Positions 18,621-27,079 of a DNA stretch of 64,000 nt are shown piece by piece (positions within the stretch are counted from its first letter, which is position 1; each line of letters begins with the position of its first letter). The notes below the pieces were generated by a model. The model had not been told where the DNA came from, did not search any database, and saw only the letters and a program-made list of their open reading frames with translations. The stretch covers positions 186,001-250,000 of the forward strand of contig CACOPA010000001.1 of assembly GCA_902628925.1 (NCBI GenBank), read 5' to 3'. The translations under genes and the position numbers were made by a program. Source of the stretch: an uncultured SAR86 cluster bacterium (GTDB taxonomy: Bacteria; Pseudomonadota; Gammaproteobacteria; Magnimaribacterales; D2472).

Positions 18621-18938
18621 TTGAAACTAAGTTCATTTTTCTTGTTACTAAGCATACCTATTTATGCAGAGGTCCAAAACGATGACTTTAGCCAATTAGA
18701 AGATAATGGAAAAAATATCTATGAAAAAGGATGTGCAGCATGTCATTCAGCTGGTGTTGCTGGGGCACCAATGCTTGCTAATAAAATTCAATGGGAGAAA
18801 AGGCTAACAAAAGGAACATATACTCTAATAAACAATGCTTGGTCAGGGATTGGTGGAATGCCCGCAAAAGGTCTTTGTGGCGATTGTACAAAAGAAGAAA
18901 TCGCTCTAGCAGTAGAATATATGCTGGATACTCTTTAA
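18621..18938 (+). CDS. Cytochrome c5-type monoheme cytochrome
   Basis: A small periplasmic class I cytochrome of 105 residues. The only start that retains the signal peptide (KLSSFFLLLSIPIYA) is a TTG at 18621; there is no upstream ATG. The heme motif is CAACH at 38-42. Met80 in GGMPAKG is the likely axial ligand. A CGDC pair at 86-89 resembles the disulfide found near the end of cytochrome c5 proteins. It is the fourth gene of the periplasmic redox group and converges with ubiK, one base away. Confidence 0.88.
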   Translation: MKLSSFFLLLSIPIYAEVQNDDFSQLEDNGKNIYEKGCAACHSAGVAGAPMLANKIQWEKRLTKGTYTLINNAWSGIGGMPAKGLCGDCTKEEIALAVEYMLDTL

Positions 18939-18939
18939 A

Positions 18940-19170
18940 TTATTTTTCTGATCTTGATTCAAGTTTCTCAAGACGTTTTTCTAAGCTTTCCAGTATCTTA
19001 AGAACACCCTCATATTTTTCTTTACTGACATAACCTTGCTTTTCAAGAAATGGTTCTAACTTAGATTTAATTAGTTTTTCTACCTCATCCGATGGATTAT
19101 TGGAACCAAGTTCTTCAATTTTTTTTTGAATAACTCCGACCAAGGCTCGTAAAGAGTCTTTAGAATTCAT
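18940..19170 (-). CDS. ubiK: Ubiquinone biosynthesis accessory factor UbiK (YqiC/BMFP family)
   Basis: Short protein with an N-terminal amphipathic part and a C-terminal coiled coil (KYEGVLKILESLEKRLEKLESR), matching the UbiK/YqiC layout. UbiK works with UbiJ, also encoded in this window, in aerobic ubiquinone synthesis and binds lipids. I choose the ATG at 19170 (76 residues), which overlaps the yigB stop by 11 bases; an in-frame ATG at 19197 would extend it by nine residues deeper into yigB. The assignment rests on the VSKEKYE region, coiled coil and length. Confidence 0.78.
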   Translation of the reverse strand: MNSKDSLRALVGVIQKKIEELGSNNPSDEVEKLIKSKLEPFLEKQGYVSKEKYEGVLKILESLEKRLEKLESRSEK

Positions 19171-19870
19171 ATTTTTGCTCAATATATTCCATTGCATTTT
19201 TCCAAGAACTAATCTGAGGAGGCTCCTCTAGATCTAAGCCCCATTCATTAGATTTATTGTTAAACCATAAAGGATTTAGACCAGCCCTTATACATCCACT
19301 TATATCAGCAATTTTATCATCCCCAACATGAAGGATTTCCTCAGGGAGCACATCAAAGAACTCGACTGCTTTTTTAAAGTGTTTTGATGAGGGCTTGTTT
19401 GACTTAACATCTAATGAGGTAAAGTGGCATTTGAAAAATTTATCAATACCAATTTTTTTTACGTCAGCGTTTCCATTAGTAAGAATTCCAAGAGGCAACT
19501 TTGCAGAGGCAGCAGCTAAGAAATCTTTTACATGTGGATATAGAGTCACCTGTTGTCTCAAATTAAAAAATATTTCAAAAGCTAATTCGACAAAATTATT
19601 GAGCTGACTTTCATTGCTAAATGCATGCTTAACATGATGCTTAATACTCTCTCTTCGAAGTGCTCCCAAATCATACGCTAGACTCTCATTTTTTTTTATT
19701 AGTTCTTCTCGAAGAAGCATAAAGGATTCATAATCTCCCCAAGCTATTTCTTCATCTAATCTACTTTCTATCCACTCTCGTGTTTTTATTTCCGCATTTA
19801 TGATTACAGGACCTATATCCCAAAACGTATCATCAAGATCAAAAGTAATAGCCTTAATTTTAGTTCTCAT
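19160..19870 (-). CDS. yigB: HAD-family phosphatase, YigB-like
   Basis: Haloacid dehalogenase-type hydrolase with motif I FDLDDTFWD (nucleophile Asp11, Asp13), motif II LTNGN and motif IV LHVGDDKIADI. The family member YigB in E. coli hydrolyses FMN and other small phosphates. The order dapF-DUF484-xerC-yigB seen here is the conserved gammaproteobacterial arrangement, which supports the YigB assignment. Length (236 aa) is normal. Its start overlaps the xerC stop by four bases. Confidence 0.9.
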   Translation of the reverse strand: MRTKIKAITFDLDDTFWDIGPVIINAEIKTREWIESRLDEEIAWGDYESFMLLREELIKKNESLAYDLGALRRESIKHHVKHAFSNESQLNNFVELAFEIFFNLRQQVTLYPHVKDFLAAASAKLPLGILTNGNADVKKIGIDKFFKCHFTSLDVKSNKPSSKHFKKAVEFFDVLPEEILHVGDDKIADISGCIRAGLNPLWFNNKSNEWGLDLEEPPQISSWKNAMEYIEQKYEF

Positions 19871-20775
19871 GAATTAAGAAAAGCTTTTGGATGTGATTTT
19901 TCATAAATTCTTATTAGGTGCTGATAATCTAATTTTGTATATATTTGGGTGGTTGACAAAGAACTATGCCCTAATAGCTCTTGAATACTTCTTAAGTCAC
20001 CGCTTGATTCTAACAGATGAGTTGCAAAGCTATGCCTCAGCATGTGAGGATGAATGGGCGGAAGACCCTGAGTAATTCCTATTTTTTTAATTCTCTCTTG
20101 GATTGACCTAACAGACAACCTTTCACCACGGAGATTTATAAATAATGCTTTTGTATCAGGATCAATTTTATTCCGATGCTTCAGCCAAACATCCACTGAC
20201 TTTACAGCAAAACTTCCAACCGGAATTAATCTGGTTTTAGAGCCCTTTCCCAATACCCTCAAGAATGATTTATTATCTTCAAAGTCATCAATATTGATAT
20301 TGCTTGCCTCAGAAACACGCAAACCACAAGAGTAAATAAGCTCAAGAATTGCAAGATCTCTAAAATCTTGAGGTTTCTTTGCAGGAAATGAGAGCAAATT
20401 ATTTACTTGATCAGGGCTAAGGACTTCAGGAAGATTCTTTGGTGCTTTGGGTGCTGCCACATCATCAAATGGAGATGAATCAATCAAGCTATTCTGTTTC
20501 AAGAAATTAAAGAACCCCTTTCCCGAAGACACATGACGTTGGATGCTTTTAGCACTCAAATTATCTGCGAATAACTGACCTAACCATTCAGAGCAAATTT
20601 CAGAAGTAATTTGCTTATATGTAGTGCAATCTTTTTTTGCTATGTAATCAGAAAACTTTTTAAGGTCTCTTAAATATGCTTTTTGAGAATTCTTTGATAA
20701 TCCTTTTATATCTTTTAAATAATTTGTGTATCTAAGAGCATCTTCAAAAACAAAAAAGATTTCCTTATCAGACAT
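19867..20775 (-). CDS. xerC: Tyrosine recombinase XerC
   Basis: Chromosome dimer resolution recombinase acting with XerD at dif. The 302-residue protein has an N-terminal SAM-like domain and the catalytic residues Arg153 (CGLRVSEA), Lys177 (GKGSKTR), His244 and Arg247 (HPHMLRHSFATHLL), His270 (LLGHSS) and Tyr279 (IYTKLD). The location between DUF484 and yigB is the standard chromosomal xerC locus, so this is a housekeeping enzyme rather than a phage or integron integrase. Confidence 0.96.
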   Translation of the reverse strand: MSDKEIFFVFEDALRYTNYLKDIKGLSKNSQKAYLRDLKKFSDYIAKKDCTTYKQITSEICSEWLGQLFADNLSAKSIQRHVSSGKGFFNFLKQNSLIDSSPFDDVAAPKAPKNLPEVLSPDQVNNLLSFPAKKPQDFRDLAILELIYSCGLRVSEASNINIDDFEDNKSFLRVLGKGSKTRLIPVGSFAVKSVDVWLKHRNKIDPDTKALFINLRGERLSVRSIQERIKKIGITQGLPPIHPHMLRHSFATHLLESSGDLRSIQELLGHSSLSTTQIYTKLDYQHLIRIYEKSHPKAFLNS

Positions 20776-21403
20776 TATGATTAAGACGTTTTAATGAAAC
20801 CGCAAGCACATCTCTAAGAAACTCAACAAAAGTAACATCTGCTTCGCCAAGATACTTGATGGGATCCTCAGAACCAAACTTAATTAATCCAAATTTTTCT
20901 TCACCATAATTAAAGCCTGCAACCACAGCTGATTTTATTTTTTCACTATTAAAGAATGTTTTAAGATTTTTTACATTGAAGGTCCCTGTGAAAACCTCTG
21001 ATTTAAGGAGATTCAGTTTTGTTGCATCACCCAAATTAATTAGTGATTTTTGGTCAAGAAATTCTAGTGAACATGCCTCTATTTGGAAGTCCTTTTTTAA
21101 AGATGATTCAAAAACTTTTTTTGTCATCTCATGACTGTCAGCTTCTAAAACCTGAAGAACAAGTGATCTAATTTTTGAGAATAGAATTTCGTTTTCCTTA
21201 CCAGTTTCTAAAAAATTTGATAAAAGCCCTGTAAGTTTATTTTGCTCATCTCTTAATCGAGCAACTTGGCGCTGAAGTAATGAAGATATATCTCCTTTTT
21301 CTTCTTCAAAATCCATTTCAGCAAGTATGGCAGGGTGCTTAACAAAAAAATCCCTGTTCTCAAGTAGGAACAACTCTACATCTTTTTCTTTTAACTTTCC
21401 CAT
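20768..21403 (-). CDS. DUF484 family protein (YigA-like)
   Basis: A 211-residue protein with the N-terminal segment VELFLLENRDFFVKHPAIL followed by a coiled coil (LLQRQVARLRDEQNKL) and a GAF-like C-terminal domain. This is the DUF484 layout. Its biochemical function is not established; the gene is almost always placed between dapF and xerC. It overlaps dapF by 13 bases and xerC by eight, so expression is tightly coupled. Confidence 0.88.
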   Translation of the reverse strand: MGKLKEKDVELFLLENRDFFVKHPAILAEMDFEEEKGDISSLLQRQVARLRDEQNKLTGLLSNFLETGKENEILFSKIRSLVLQVLEADSHEMTKKVFESSLKKDFQIEACSLEFLDQKSLINLGDATKLNLLKSEVFTGTFNVKNLKTFFNSEKIKSAVVAGFNYGEEKFGLIKFGSEDPIKYLGEADVTFVEFLRDVLAVSLKRLNHNV

Positions 21404-22170
21404 CTTCCTTCGAATAGCTTAACTGCTGATCCTATTAGTCTCATGTTAGCAGCTTTAATGGTTGTAATTTTACCACCTCTAAACTTCAGAGTTGTTTTGG
21501 CATCATTTTTGCCAAATGCAAAACCAATACTTGCTGCCGCAGAACCACAAGCCAACGTTTCACCAGCACCATGTTCGCTTGTACGAACATTTATAGCATT
21601 TTTTGTTATCTTTATTATGGAAATATTAAAGTCTCTTAAAAAACTATTTTTACGTAATGCGCTATCAGTATTTGCTAGGTCATGAGTATCGAGATTACTT
21701 ATTCTTAAGATTAAGTGTTTATTACCAACATCAATAGCTTGAGAGTTCTTAAAGCCTTCTTTTTCTAAAAAGTTAAGAACTGATCTAGGCAAAGTAATTT
21801 TTTTTGGCAAATCGAAGGAAAGTTCGATCATATAATTTTTAAGAAGTTTTGCTTTTATGCCCTTAGTTTTAGTTCCAAGATTTAATACTTTTTTTGGGGC
21901 CAATTTATTTTCCCAAATGAAATAAGCTACACATCTTAGGCCATTCATGCACATGTCAGCTTGTGAGCCATCTGCATTAAAGAATTTTATAAAAAAGTCA
22001 TCCTCCTTTTTTTTAGGTGGATAAATAGCTATCAATTGATCACACCCAACGCCGAGCTTTCTGTGTGCAATTTTTTTAACTAACGCTTTAGAAAAAGTAA
22101 TATTTGAGGTCAAAGCATCAATAACTACAAAGTCATTACCGTTACCATGCATTTTTTCAAAGGTAATCAT
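21391..22170 (-). CDS. dapF: Diaminopimelate epimerase
   Basis: Converts LL- to meso-diaminopimelate for lysine and peptidoglycan synthesis. The two catalytic cysteines are Cys74 in ADMCMNGLRC and Cys208 in ETLACGSAA, both in their family motifs; the N-terminus FEKMHGNGNDFVVID is also typical. At 259 residues it is somewhat shorter than the usual 270-280, without loss of active-site motifs. It starts inside the end of lysA in a four-base overlap, pairing two consecutive steps of the pathway. Confidence 0.96.
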   Translation of the reverse strand: MITFEKMHGNGNDFVVIDALTSNITFSKALVKKIAHRKLGVGCDQLIAIYPPKKKEDDFFIKFFNADGSQADMCMNGLRCVAYFIWENKLAPKKVLNLGTKTKGIKAKLLKNYMIELSFDLPKKITLPRSVLNFLEKEGFKNSQAIDVGNKHLILRISNLDTHDLANTDSALRKNSFLRDFNISIIKITKNAINVRTSEHGAGETLACGSAAASIGFAFGKNDAKTTLKFRGGKITTIKAANMRLIGSAVKLFEGRWES

Positions 22171-23402
22171 TCTAAAAAATCTATTTCATGCTTAAACAAG
22201 TCATCATGAGACTCTCTTTGTCTTATTAACCTAAAGTCATCTCCCTCAACAAGAATTTCACATGCTCTTGGTCTAGAGTTATAGTTGGAGCTCATTACAA
22301 AACCATAAGCTCCAGCAGTTCTAACTGCCAAGAATTCATCTTCTTTGATTTCAACTTCAGCCTCTTTGGCTAAATAATCCCCACTTTCGCAAACAGGCCC
22401 AACTACATCTACTTTATTATGACCGATGTTTTGTTCTAGCAAGGGTACTACTTGATGATTGGCTTTGTATAAAGCAGGTCTAAGCAAATCATTCATTGCT
22501 GCATCTGTAATAAGAAAATTATTCTTCAAATACTCTACCTTAGCTAATAGAATTCCAGCATTTGCAGCAATAGATCTGCCCGGTTCAAGAAATATTCTTT
22601 TGTTGGTTCCTGAGAAAACATCCTGATAAATTTCCATGAGTTCAGCAGGAGCAGATGTTTCTTCATCAATATATCTCACTCCTAGACCACCACCCATATC
22701 AATAATATTAATTTCTAAACCTATTTGATCTAATCGGTTTGCCAAATCTAACATTTGCTCCGCAGCATTTTTAAAGCTTTTTAGATCTAAGATTTGAGAG
22801 CCAATGTGACAAGTGATTGCTAGAAAGTTTAACTCTGGCTTGTTCGAATATTCTTTTGCAATATCTAAAGCTTTTTCAAAGGATATTCCAAATTTATTTT
22901 CTTTTTTACCTGTCTTTATGTACTCATGTCCACCAGCATCAACATCTGGATTAACTCTTAAGCCAATAGGTGCAACTAAGTTCATGTTCTTAGAAATTTG
23001 ATAGATTCTTTTCAGCTCACTTTCAGACTCCACATTAAAAGACAAGATACCAACCTTGAGGGCAAGTGCGATTTCATCTGCAGATTTCCCTACTCCTGAA
23101 AATATTATTTTTTTGGGGTCAATACCTGCCTTAATGCACCTATGGAGCTCACCGCCAGAGACAATATCAAAGCCACTTCCATGTTCATCTAGTAACTTTA
23201 AAATGCTAAGGTTTGAAAGGGCTTTTACTGAAAAACAAACGATTCCATTAAGGCTTTCAAGACTTTTTTGATAGACATTTAGGTGTCTTAACAGCGTAGC
23301 TTTTGAATAAACATAAGCTGGAGTTCCAAACTTCTCAGCAATGTTTTTAATGGGAACATTCTCACAAAACAGCTCCCCTTGTTTGAAATTAAAGTGATCC
23401 AT
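22167..23402 (-). CDS. lysA: Diaminopimelate decarboxylase
   Basis: PLP enzyme making lysine from meso-diaminopimelate. The fold type III barrel carries the PLP lysine Lys60 in CFSVKALSN, the phosphate-binding region DMGGGLGVRY, EPGRSIAANAG, and the dimer-interface cysteine motif CESGDYLAK. Length 411 is normal. It is followed by dapF with a four-base overlap and preceded by the tiny lptM, whose end overlaps the lysA start by 14 bases. Confidence 0.96.
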   Translation of the reverse strand: MDHFNFKQGELFCENVPIKNIAEKFGTPAYVYSKATLLRHLNVYQKSLESLNGIVCFSVKALSNLSILKLLDEHGSGFDIVSGGELHRCIKAGIDPKKIIFSGVGKSADEIALALKVGILSFNVESESELKRIYQISKNMNLVAPIGLRVNPDVDAGGHEYIKTGKKENKFGISFEKALDIAKEYSNKPELNFLAITCHIGSQILDLKSFKNAAEQMLDLANRLDQIGLEINIIDMGGGLGVRYIDEETSAPAELMEIYQDVFSGTNKRIFLEPGRSIAANAGILLAKVEYLKNNFLITDAAMNDLLRPALYKANHQVVPLLEQNIGHNKVDVVGPVCESGDYLAKEAEVEIKEDEFLAVRTAGAYGFVMSSNYNSRPRACEILVEGDDFRLIRQRESHDDLFKHEIDFLE

Positions 23403-23505
23403 CTATATTTTGAGTACCCGGGCTCAGAGTATTTGGTTGTATGGGACCCTTATAACCACAGCTAGACAGAAATACGAACAGAAGTACTGCAATAAAAATT
23501 TTCAT
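23389..23505 (-). CDS. lptM: LPS-assembly lipoprotein LptM (YifL)
   Basis: A 38-codon gene. The translation begins MKIFIAVLLFVFLSSCGYKGP, a compact signal peptide with lipobox LSSC (Cys16) followed by the Gly-x-Lys-Gly-Pro motif characteristic of LptM/YifL. LptM is reported to assist maturation of the LptD/LptE outer-membrane complex. Its position upstream of lysA/dapF matches the gammaproteobacterial locus. It overlaps lysA by 14 bases. A 9-bp hairpin lies just before its ATG and no clear ribosome site is visible. Confidence 0.9.
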   Translation of the reverse strand: MKIFIAVLLFVFLSSCGYKGPIQPNTLSPGTQNIDGSL

Positions 23506-23507
23506 CG

Positions 23508-23531
23508 AAGTATTATGAATAAATAATACTT
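23508..23531 (-). promoter_or_regulatory. AT-rich 9-bp inverted repeat before lptM
   Basis: AAGTATTAT and ATAATACTT flank a six-base loop in the gap between ahcY and lptM. On the minus strand the 3' arm ends two bases before the lptM ATG, so it covers the place where a ribosome site would be. There is no T-tract after it, so it is not a standard terminator. It may be an mRNA hairpin or a protein-binding palindrome. Confidence 0.4.
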
Positions 23532-23544
23532 AAAATCCTACTTT

Positions 23545-24939
23545 CTAATACTTGTATTCTTCTTCTTTAAACGGGCCATCTACAGGGACATGAATATAAT
23601 CAGCCTGCTCCTGAGTAAGCTTAGTAATGGTTCCTCCAAACCCTTGAACCATTAATTCAGCAACTTCCTCATCAAGTTTTTTTGGTAGAACTTTTACAGT
23701 AATTAACTCTTTCTTTTTCTCATCATCATTAATGCTTGCAAAAGCCTGTTCATATAAGAAAATTTGAGCAAGGACTTGGTTTGCAAATGATCCATCCATA
23801 ATCCTACTAGGATGACCAGTTGCATTTCCAAGATTTACCAATCTGCCCTCTGCCAATAAAACAATAAAATTTTTACTGTTAAGATCAGGCTCTTCGTCTG
23901 GAGTCGCATCTCTAAAAACTCTATGAACTTGAGGTTTTATCTCTTCCCAATGCCATGCATCTCTCATGTATGCAGTATCAATTTCATTATCAAAGTGACC
24001 AATATTACAAATCAAGGCAGTATTTTTAATATTTCTCAATATCGGTGCATCACATACATTTACATTACCGGTAGTAGTAACTAACAAATCTGTATCTTGA
24101 AGTAAGGTTTTATTAATGTCCTCATCTTTTCTTGATACAACACCATTCTCATATGTTGAAACCACTTCAAAGCCATCCATACAAGCCTGCATGGCGCATA
24201 TTGGATCAGACTCGACCACTCGAACGATCATTCCTTCTTGGGCTAAACTTAATGCGGAGCCTTTACCAACATCACCATAACCAATAACAAGTGCTTTTTT
24301 TCCAGACAGCAACATATCGGTAGCTCTTTTAATGCCATCATTCAGACTATGCCTGCAACCATATTTATTATCATTTTTTGACTTAGTAACAGAGTCATTA
24401 ACATTAATAGCTGGGATTTTTAGTTCTCCATTTCTAAGCAGTTCTTTTAAACGATGAACACCGGTGGTTGTTTCTTCTGAAACACCATGTATTCTCTCCA
24501 ACATTTCTGGATATTGTTGGTGTATTAACCCGGTTAAATCTCCGCCATCATCAAGAATCATGTTTGCATCCCATGGTTGTCCATCTTTTAATATTGTTTG
24601 TTCAAGGCACCACTCATACTCTTCTTCAGTTTCACCTTTCCAAGCAAATGTAGGTATACCTTTTGCAGCCATAGCAGCTGCTGCATGATCTTGAGTTGAG
24701 AAAATATTACATGAAGACCATCTAAGCTCTGCACCAAGTTCTTGCAAAGTTTCCATTAATACAGCAGTTTGAACTGTCATATGAATGCAGCCTAAAATTT
24801 TTGCTCCTTTGAGAGGCTGATCATCTTTATATTTATCTCTTAATGCCATAAGTGCAGGCATTTCATTTTCTGCTAGAGATATCTCTCTTCTGCCAAACTC
24901 TGCAAGATTTATATCTGCAACTTTATAATCTTTGCTCAT
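23545..24939 (-). CDS. ahcY: Adenosylhomocysteinase
   Basis: Hydrolyses S-adenosylhomocysteine to homocysteine and adenosine, completing the methyl cycle. NAD-binding is seen in [20 protein letters not shown], and substrate-site segments include [13 protein letters not shown] and the C-terminal lid with [10 protein letters not shown]. It includes the roughly 40-residue insertion typical of bacterial forms. I choose the ATG at 24939 (464 residues), preceded by a good GGAGAT site with six-base spacing, over an upstream TTG at 24951. It follows metK in the same transcript. Confidence 0.97.
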   Translation of the reverse strand: MSKDYKVADINLAEFGRREISLAENEMPALMALRDKYKDDQPLKGAKILGCIHMTVQTAVLMETLQELGAELRWSSCNIFSTQDHAAAAMAAKGIPTFAWKGETEEEYEWCLEQTILKDGQPWDANMILDDGGDLTGLIHQQYPEMLERIHGVSEETTTGVHRLKELLRNGELKIPAINVNDSVTKSKNDNKYGCRHSLNDGIKRATDMLLSGKKALVIGYGDVGKGSALSLAQEGMIVRVVESDPICAMQACMDGFEVVSTYENGVVSRKDEDINKTLLQDTDLLVTTTGNVNVCDAPILRNIKNTALICNIGHFDNEIDTAYMRDAWHWEEIKPQVHRVFRDATPDEEPDLNSKNFIVLLAEGRLVNLGNATGHPSRIMDGSFANQVLAQIFLYEQAFASINDDEKKKELITVKVLPKKLDEEVAELMVQGFGGTITKLTQEQADYIHVPVDGPFKEEEYKY

Positions 24940-24955
24940 AACTATCTCCAAAAAA

Positions 24956-26110
24956 TTAAGACTTTAAGGCTTCTATTTGGTCTACTTTCTCCCATGTAAA
25001 AGAGTCATCTTCACGACCAAAATGCCCATAAGCAGCCGTATCTTGATAGATTGGCCTTTTTAAATCAAGCATTTTTATAATTCCTTTTGGTCTAAGATCA
25101 AAAACCTCACGCACCCTCGACTCTATTTCAGCTTGATCAATTTTTCCACTGTCAAATGTGTTTACATTAATTGAGGTTGGTTCTGCAACACCAATAGCAT
25201 ATGAAACCTGAACCTCACACCACTCAGCAAGACCAGCCGCAACAATATTTTTTGCTACGTATCTAGCAGCATATGCTGCTGATCTGTCTACTTTTGATGG
25301 ATCTTTGCCTGAAAATGCACCGCCACCATGACGCGCCATCCCACCATATGTATCTACAATTATCTTTCTTCCAGTAAGCCCACAGTCTCCAACAGGACCT
25401 CCAATAACAAATTTTCCAGTAGGATTAATAAAGATCTTAGTTTCATCTAATAACCAATTTGATGGAATCACAGGCTTAATTATTTCCTCTAAAACAGCCT
25501 CTTTTAAGTCGCCCTGAGAAATACCCTCATCATGTTGTGTTGATAATACAATTGCTGATAGGCCTTTTATAGATTTACCATTATCGTCATAAATAACACT
25601 TACTTGGCTTTTCGCATCAGGTCTTAACCAATCTAAGCCACCATTTTTTCTCAGCTCAGACTGCTTTTTAACCAATTGATGTGATATATCGATGGGTGCA
25701 GGCATCAGAGCTTCATTTTCTTTACAAGCATATCCAAACATTAGGCCTTGGTCGCCAGCTCCTTGTTCTAGATTCTCACCTTCACCTTCATTTACACCTT
25801 GAGCAATATCTGGAGATTGCTGAAAAATATGATTTTGAATTTCACAATTTAATCCATTAAATCCCAAGTCATCATTATCATAACCAATAGAATTTATTGT
25901 ATTTCTTATCACCGGCTCGAGATCTGGGTTTCCTTTAGAGGTAATCTCTCCTGCAACAACAACAATATTATTTTTAATAAGAGTTTCGCAAGCCACTCTG
26001 CTGTCCGGATCCTCTTTTAAGTATGCATCTAAGATTGCATCTGATATTTGATCACAAACTTTATCTGGATGACCTTCTGAAACAGATTCTGATGTAAATA
26101 TGTAACTCAT
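24956..26110 (-). CDS. metK: S-adenosylmethionine synthetase
   Basis: Makes S-adenosylmethionine from methionine and ATP. Motifs include [18 protein letters not shown] at the N-terminus, [33 protein letters not shown] and [16 protein letters not shown]. Length 384 is normal. It sits between metF and ahcY, so one operon covers methyl-group supply (MetF), SAM synthesis and SAH recycling. Its start overlaps the metF stop by four bases. Confidence 0.98.
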   Translation of the reverse strand: MSYIFTSESVSEGHPDKVCDQISDAILDAYLKEDPDSRVACETLIKNNIVVVAGEITSKGNPDLEPVIRNTINSIGYDNDDLGFNGLNCEIQNHIFQQSPDIAQGVNEGEGENLEQGAGDQGLMFGYACKENEALMPAPIDISHQLVKKQSELRKNGGLDWLRPDAKSQVSVIYDDNGKSIKGLSAIVLSTQHDEGISQGDLKEAVLEEIIKPVIPSNWLLDETKIFINPTGKFVIGGPVGDCGLTGRKIIVDTYGGMARHGGGAFSGKDPSKVDRSAAYAARYVAKNIVAAGLAEWCEVQVSYAIGVAEPTSINVNTFDSGKIDQAEIESRVREVFDLRPKGIIKMLDLKRPIYQDTAAYGHFGREDDSFTWEKVDQIEALKS

Positions 26111-26916
26111 AAAAAACTCCTATCTCTAAAAATTTTATTGATTAAATAAGACTTGTTAAGTGTATAAAAATGGAATTTTTGGCAGCCCAATTCAGATAAA
26201 TAGTCCAGCTGATCATTACAAATTTCAATAGCATACTTTTGATTTGATATATCATCATCTCCAAACTTGTTGATGATATTTGATGGAACTTTAGTACCGC
26301 ATTTTTCTGCCATTCTTGTTATGTTTTCTATGTTATAAATTGGCATAATTCCAGGTATGACCTCTACTTCAATATTTTCCTTTAGAACAGTTTCAATTAA
26401 CTTTTCATAATCATCTTTGCTAAAGCAAAACTGCGTAATGGCTTTTTTTGCCCCAGATGCAGATTTATTTTTAAGAAGCTGTAAATCAAAATCAAACCCT
26501 TTGGAGTCCGGATGTGGTTCTGGATATGCGGAAACAATGACCTCAAAGTTTTTATTGTTAAGAAACTCCACAAAGTCCGAAGTATTAAAAAATCCGTTAG
26601 GATGTTGCTTAAATTTTCCCTCTGGACTGTCGCCCCTCAATGCAACAAATTTTTTTACTCCAAGTTTCTCAAAATCTGAGACTATTTTTTCTAAATCATC
26701 AATGCTTTTGTTAACAAGGGTGATGTGAGCAGCGATATCCAGATTATTTTTTTTAAGTGCCTTTATAAGTTCCAGTGATTTATTTTCTGCACCCCCACCT
26801 GCTCCATAAGTAACTGAAACAAAAGATGGATCAAGGTGCTCTAGTTTCTTATACTCAGATAACAGAGCATTAAAGTCTAAGTTTGCTGGCGGAAAAAATT
26901 CTAAAGAGATATTCAT
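26107..26916 (-). CDS. metF: Methylenetetrahydrofolate reductase
   Basis: Reduces methylene-THF to methyl-THF for methionine synthesis. The N-terminal [12 protein letters not shown] matches the family start SFEFFPP. The barrel shows [22 protein letters not shown] and the later VIPGIMPI. I prefer the ATG at 26916 (269 residues), preceded by AAGGTG; an in-frame ATG at 26943 adds nine residues. The ribosome site is partly within a small hairpin (26923-26937). It is the first gene of metF-metK-ahcY. Confidence 0.94.
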   Translation of the reverse strand: MNISLEFFPPANLDFNALLSEYKKLEHLDPSFVSVTYGAGGGAENKSLELIKALKKNNLDIAAHITLVNKSIDDLEKIVSDFEKLGVKKFVALRGDSPEGKFKQHPNGFFNTSDFVEFLNNKNFEVIVSAYPEPHPDSKGFDFDLQLLKNKSASGAKKAITQFCFSKDDYEKLIETVLKENIEVEVIPGIMPIYNIENITRMAEKCGTKVPSNIINKFGDDDISNQKYAIEICNDQLDYLSELGCQKFHFYTLNKSYLINKIFRDRSFL

Positions 26917-26922
26917 TATTCT

Positions 26923-26937
26923 GCACCTTAAAGGCGC
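26923..26937 (-). promoter_or_regulatory. Hairpin over the metF ribosome site
   Basis: On the minus strand GCGCC and GGTGC form a 5-bp stem (one G-U pair) with a five-base loop. The AAGGTG ribosome site of metF straddles the loop and 3' arm, six bases before the chosen ATG. Sequestering of the site is possible. I cannot match it to a known riboswitch by eye. Confidence 0.35.
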
Positions 26938-27020
26938 CCCCATTTAGCAGTTTAAGTATGCAAGCAGGGACAAATCACTTTTTAAGTTTTGGTATTTTAT
27001 AGTTTTTAAGAGATAGAGAC

Positions 27021-27036
27021 AATTAAACGTTTAATT
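27021..27036. promoter_or_regulatory. 16-bp perfect palindrome between metF and tkt
   Basis: AATTAAACGTTTAATT is a perfect inverted repeat in the 136-base divergent region. It lies where a -35 box would sit for a tkt promoter (TATTAT about 16 bases on), and upstream of a TATAAA for metF. This suggests an operator that could act on either gene; the binding protein is unknown. Confidence 0.45.
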
Positions 27037-27079
27037 AATTTTATAGGCGTACTATTATTAACTTTTATTTCTATCATAT

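Noticed and set aside
19867-20775. Tyrosine recombinase as a sign of a mobile element
   Set aside because: It lies in the conserved DUF484-xerC-yigB context and has XerC motifs; no attachment sites or phage genes are nearby.
23508-23531. Intrinsic terminator after ahcY
   Set aside because: The hairpin is purely A/T and is followed on the minus strand by CGATGAAAATT rather than a T-tract, so it was recorded only as an inverted repeat.
24940-24951. TTG start upstream of the ahcY ATG
   Set aside because: It would use the ribosome-binding site itself as coding sequence; GGAGAT is well placed for the ATG at 24939.
27000-27060. MetJ operator in front of metF
   Set aside because: No AGACGTCT-like repeats are present; the only symmetric element is the AATTAAACGTTTAATT palindrome.
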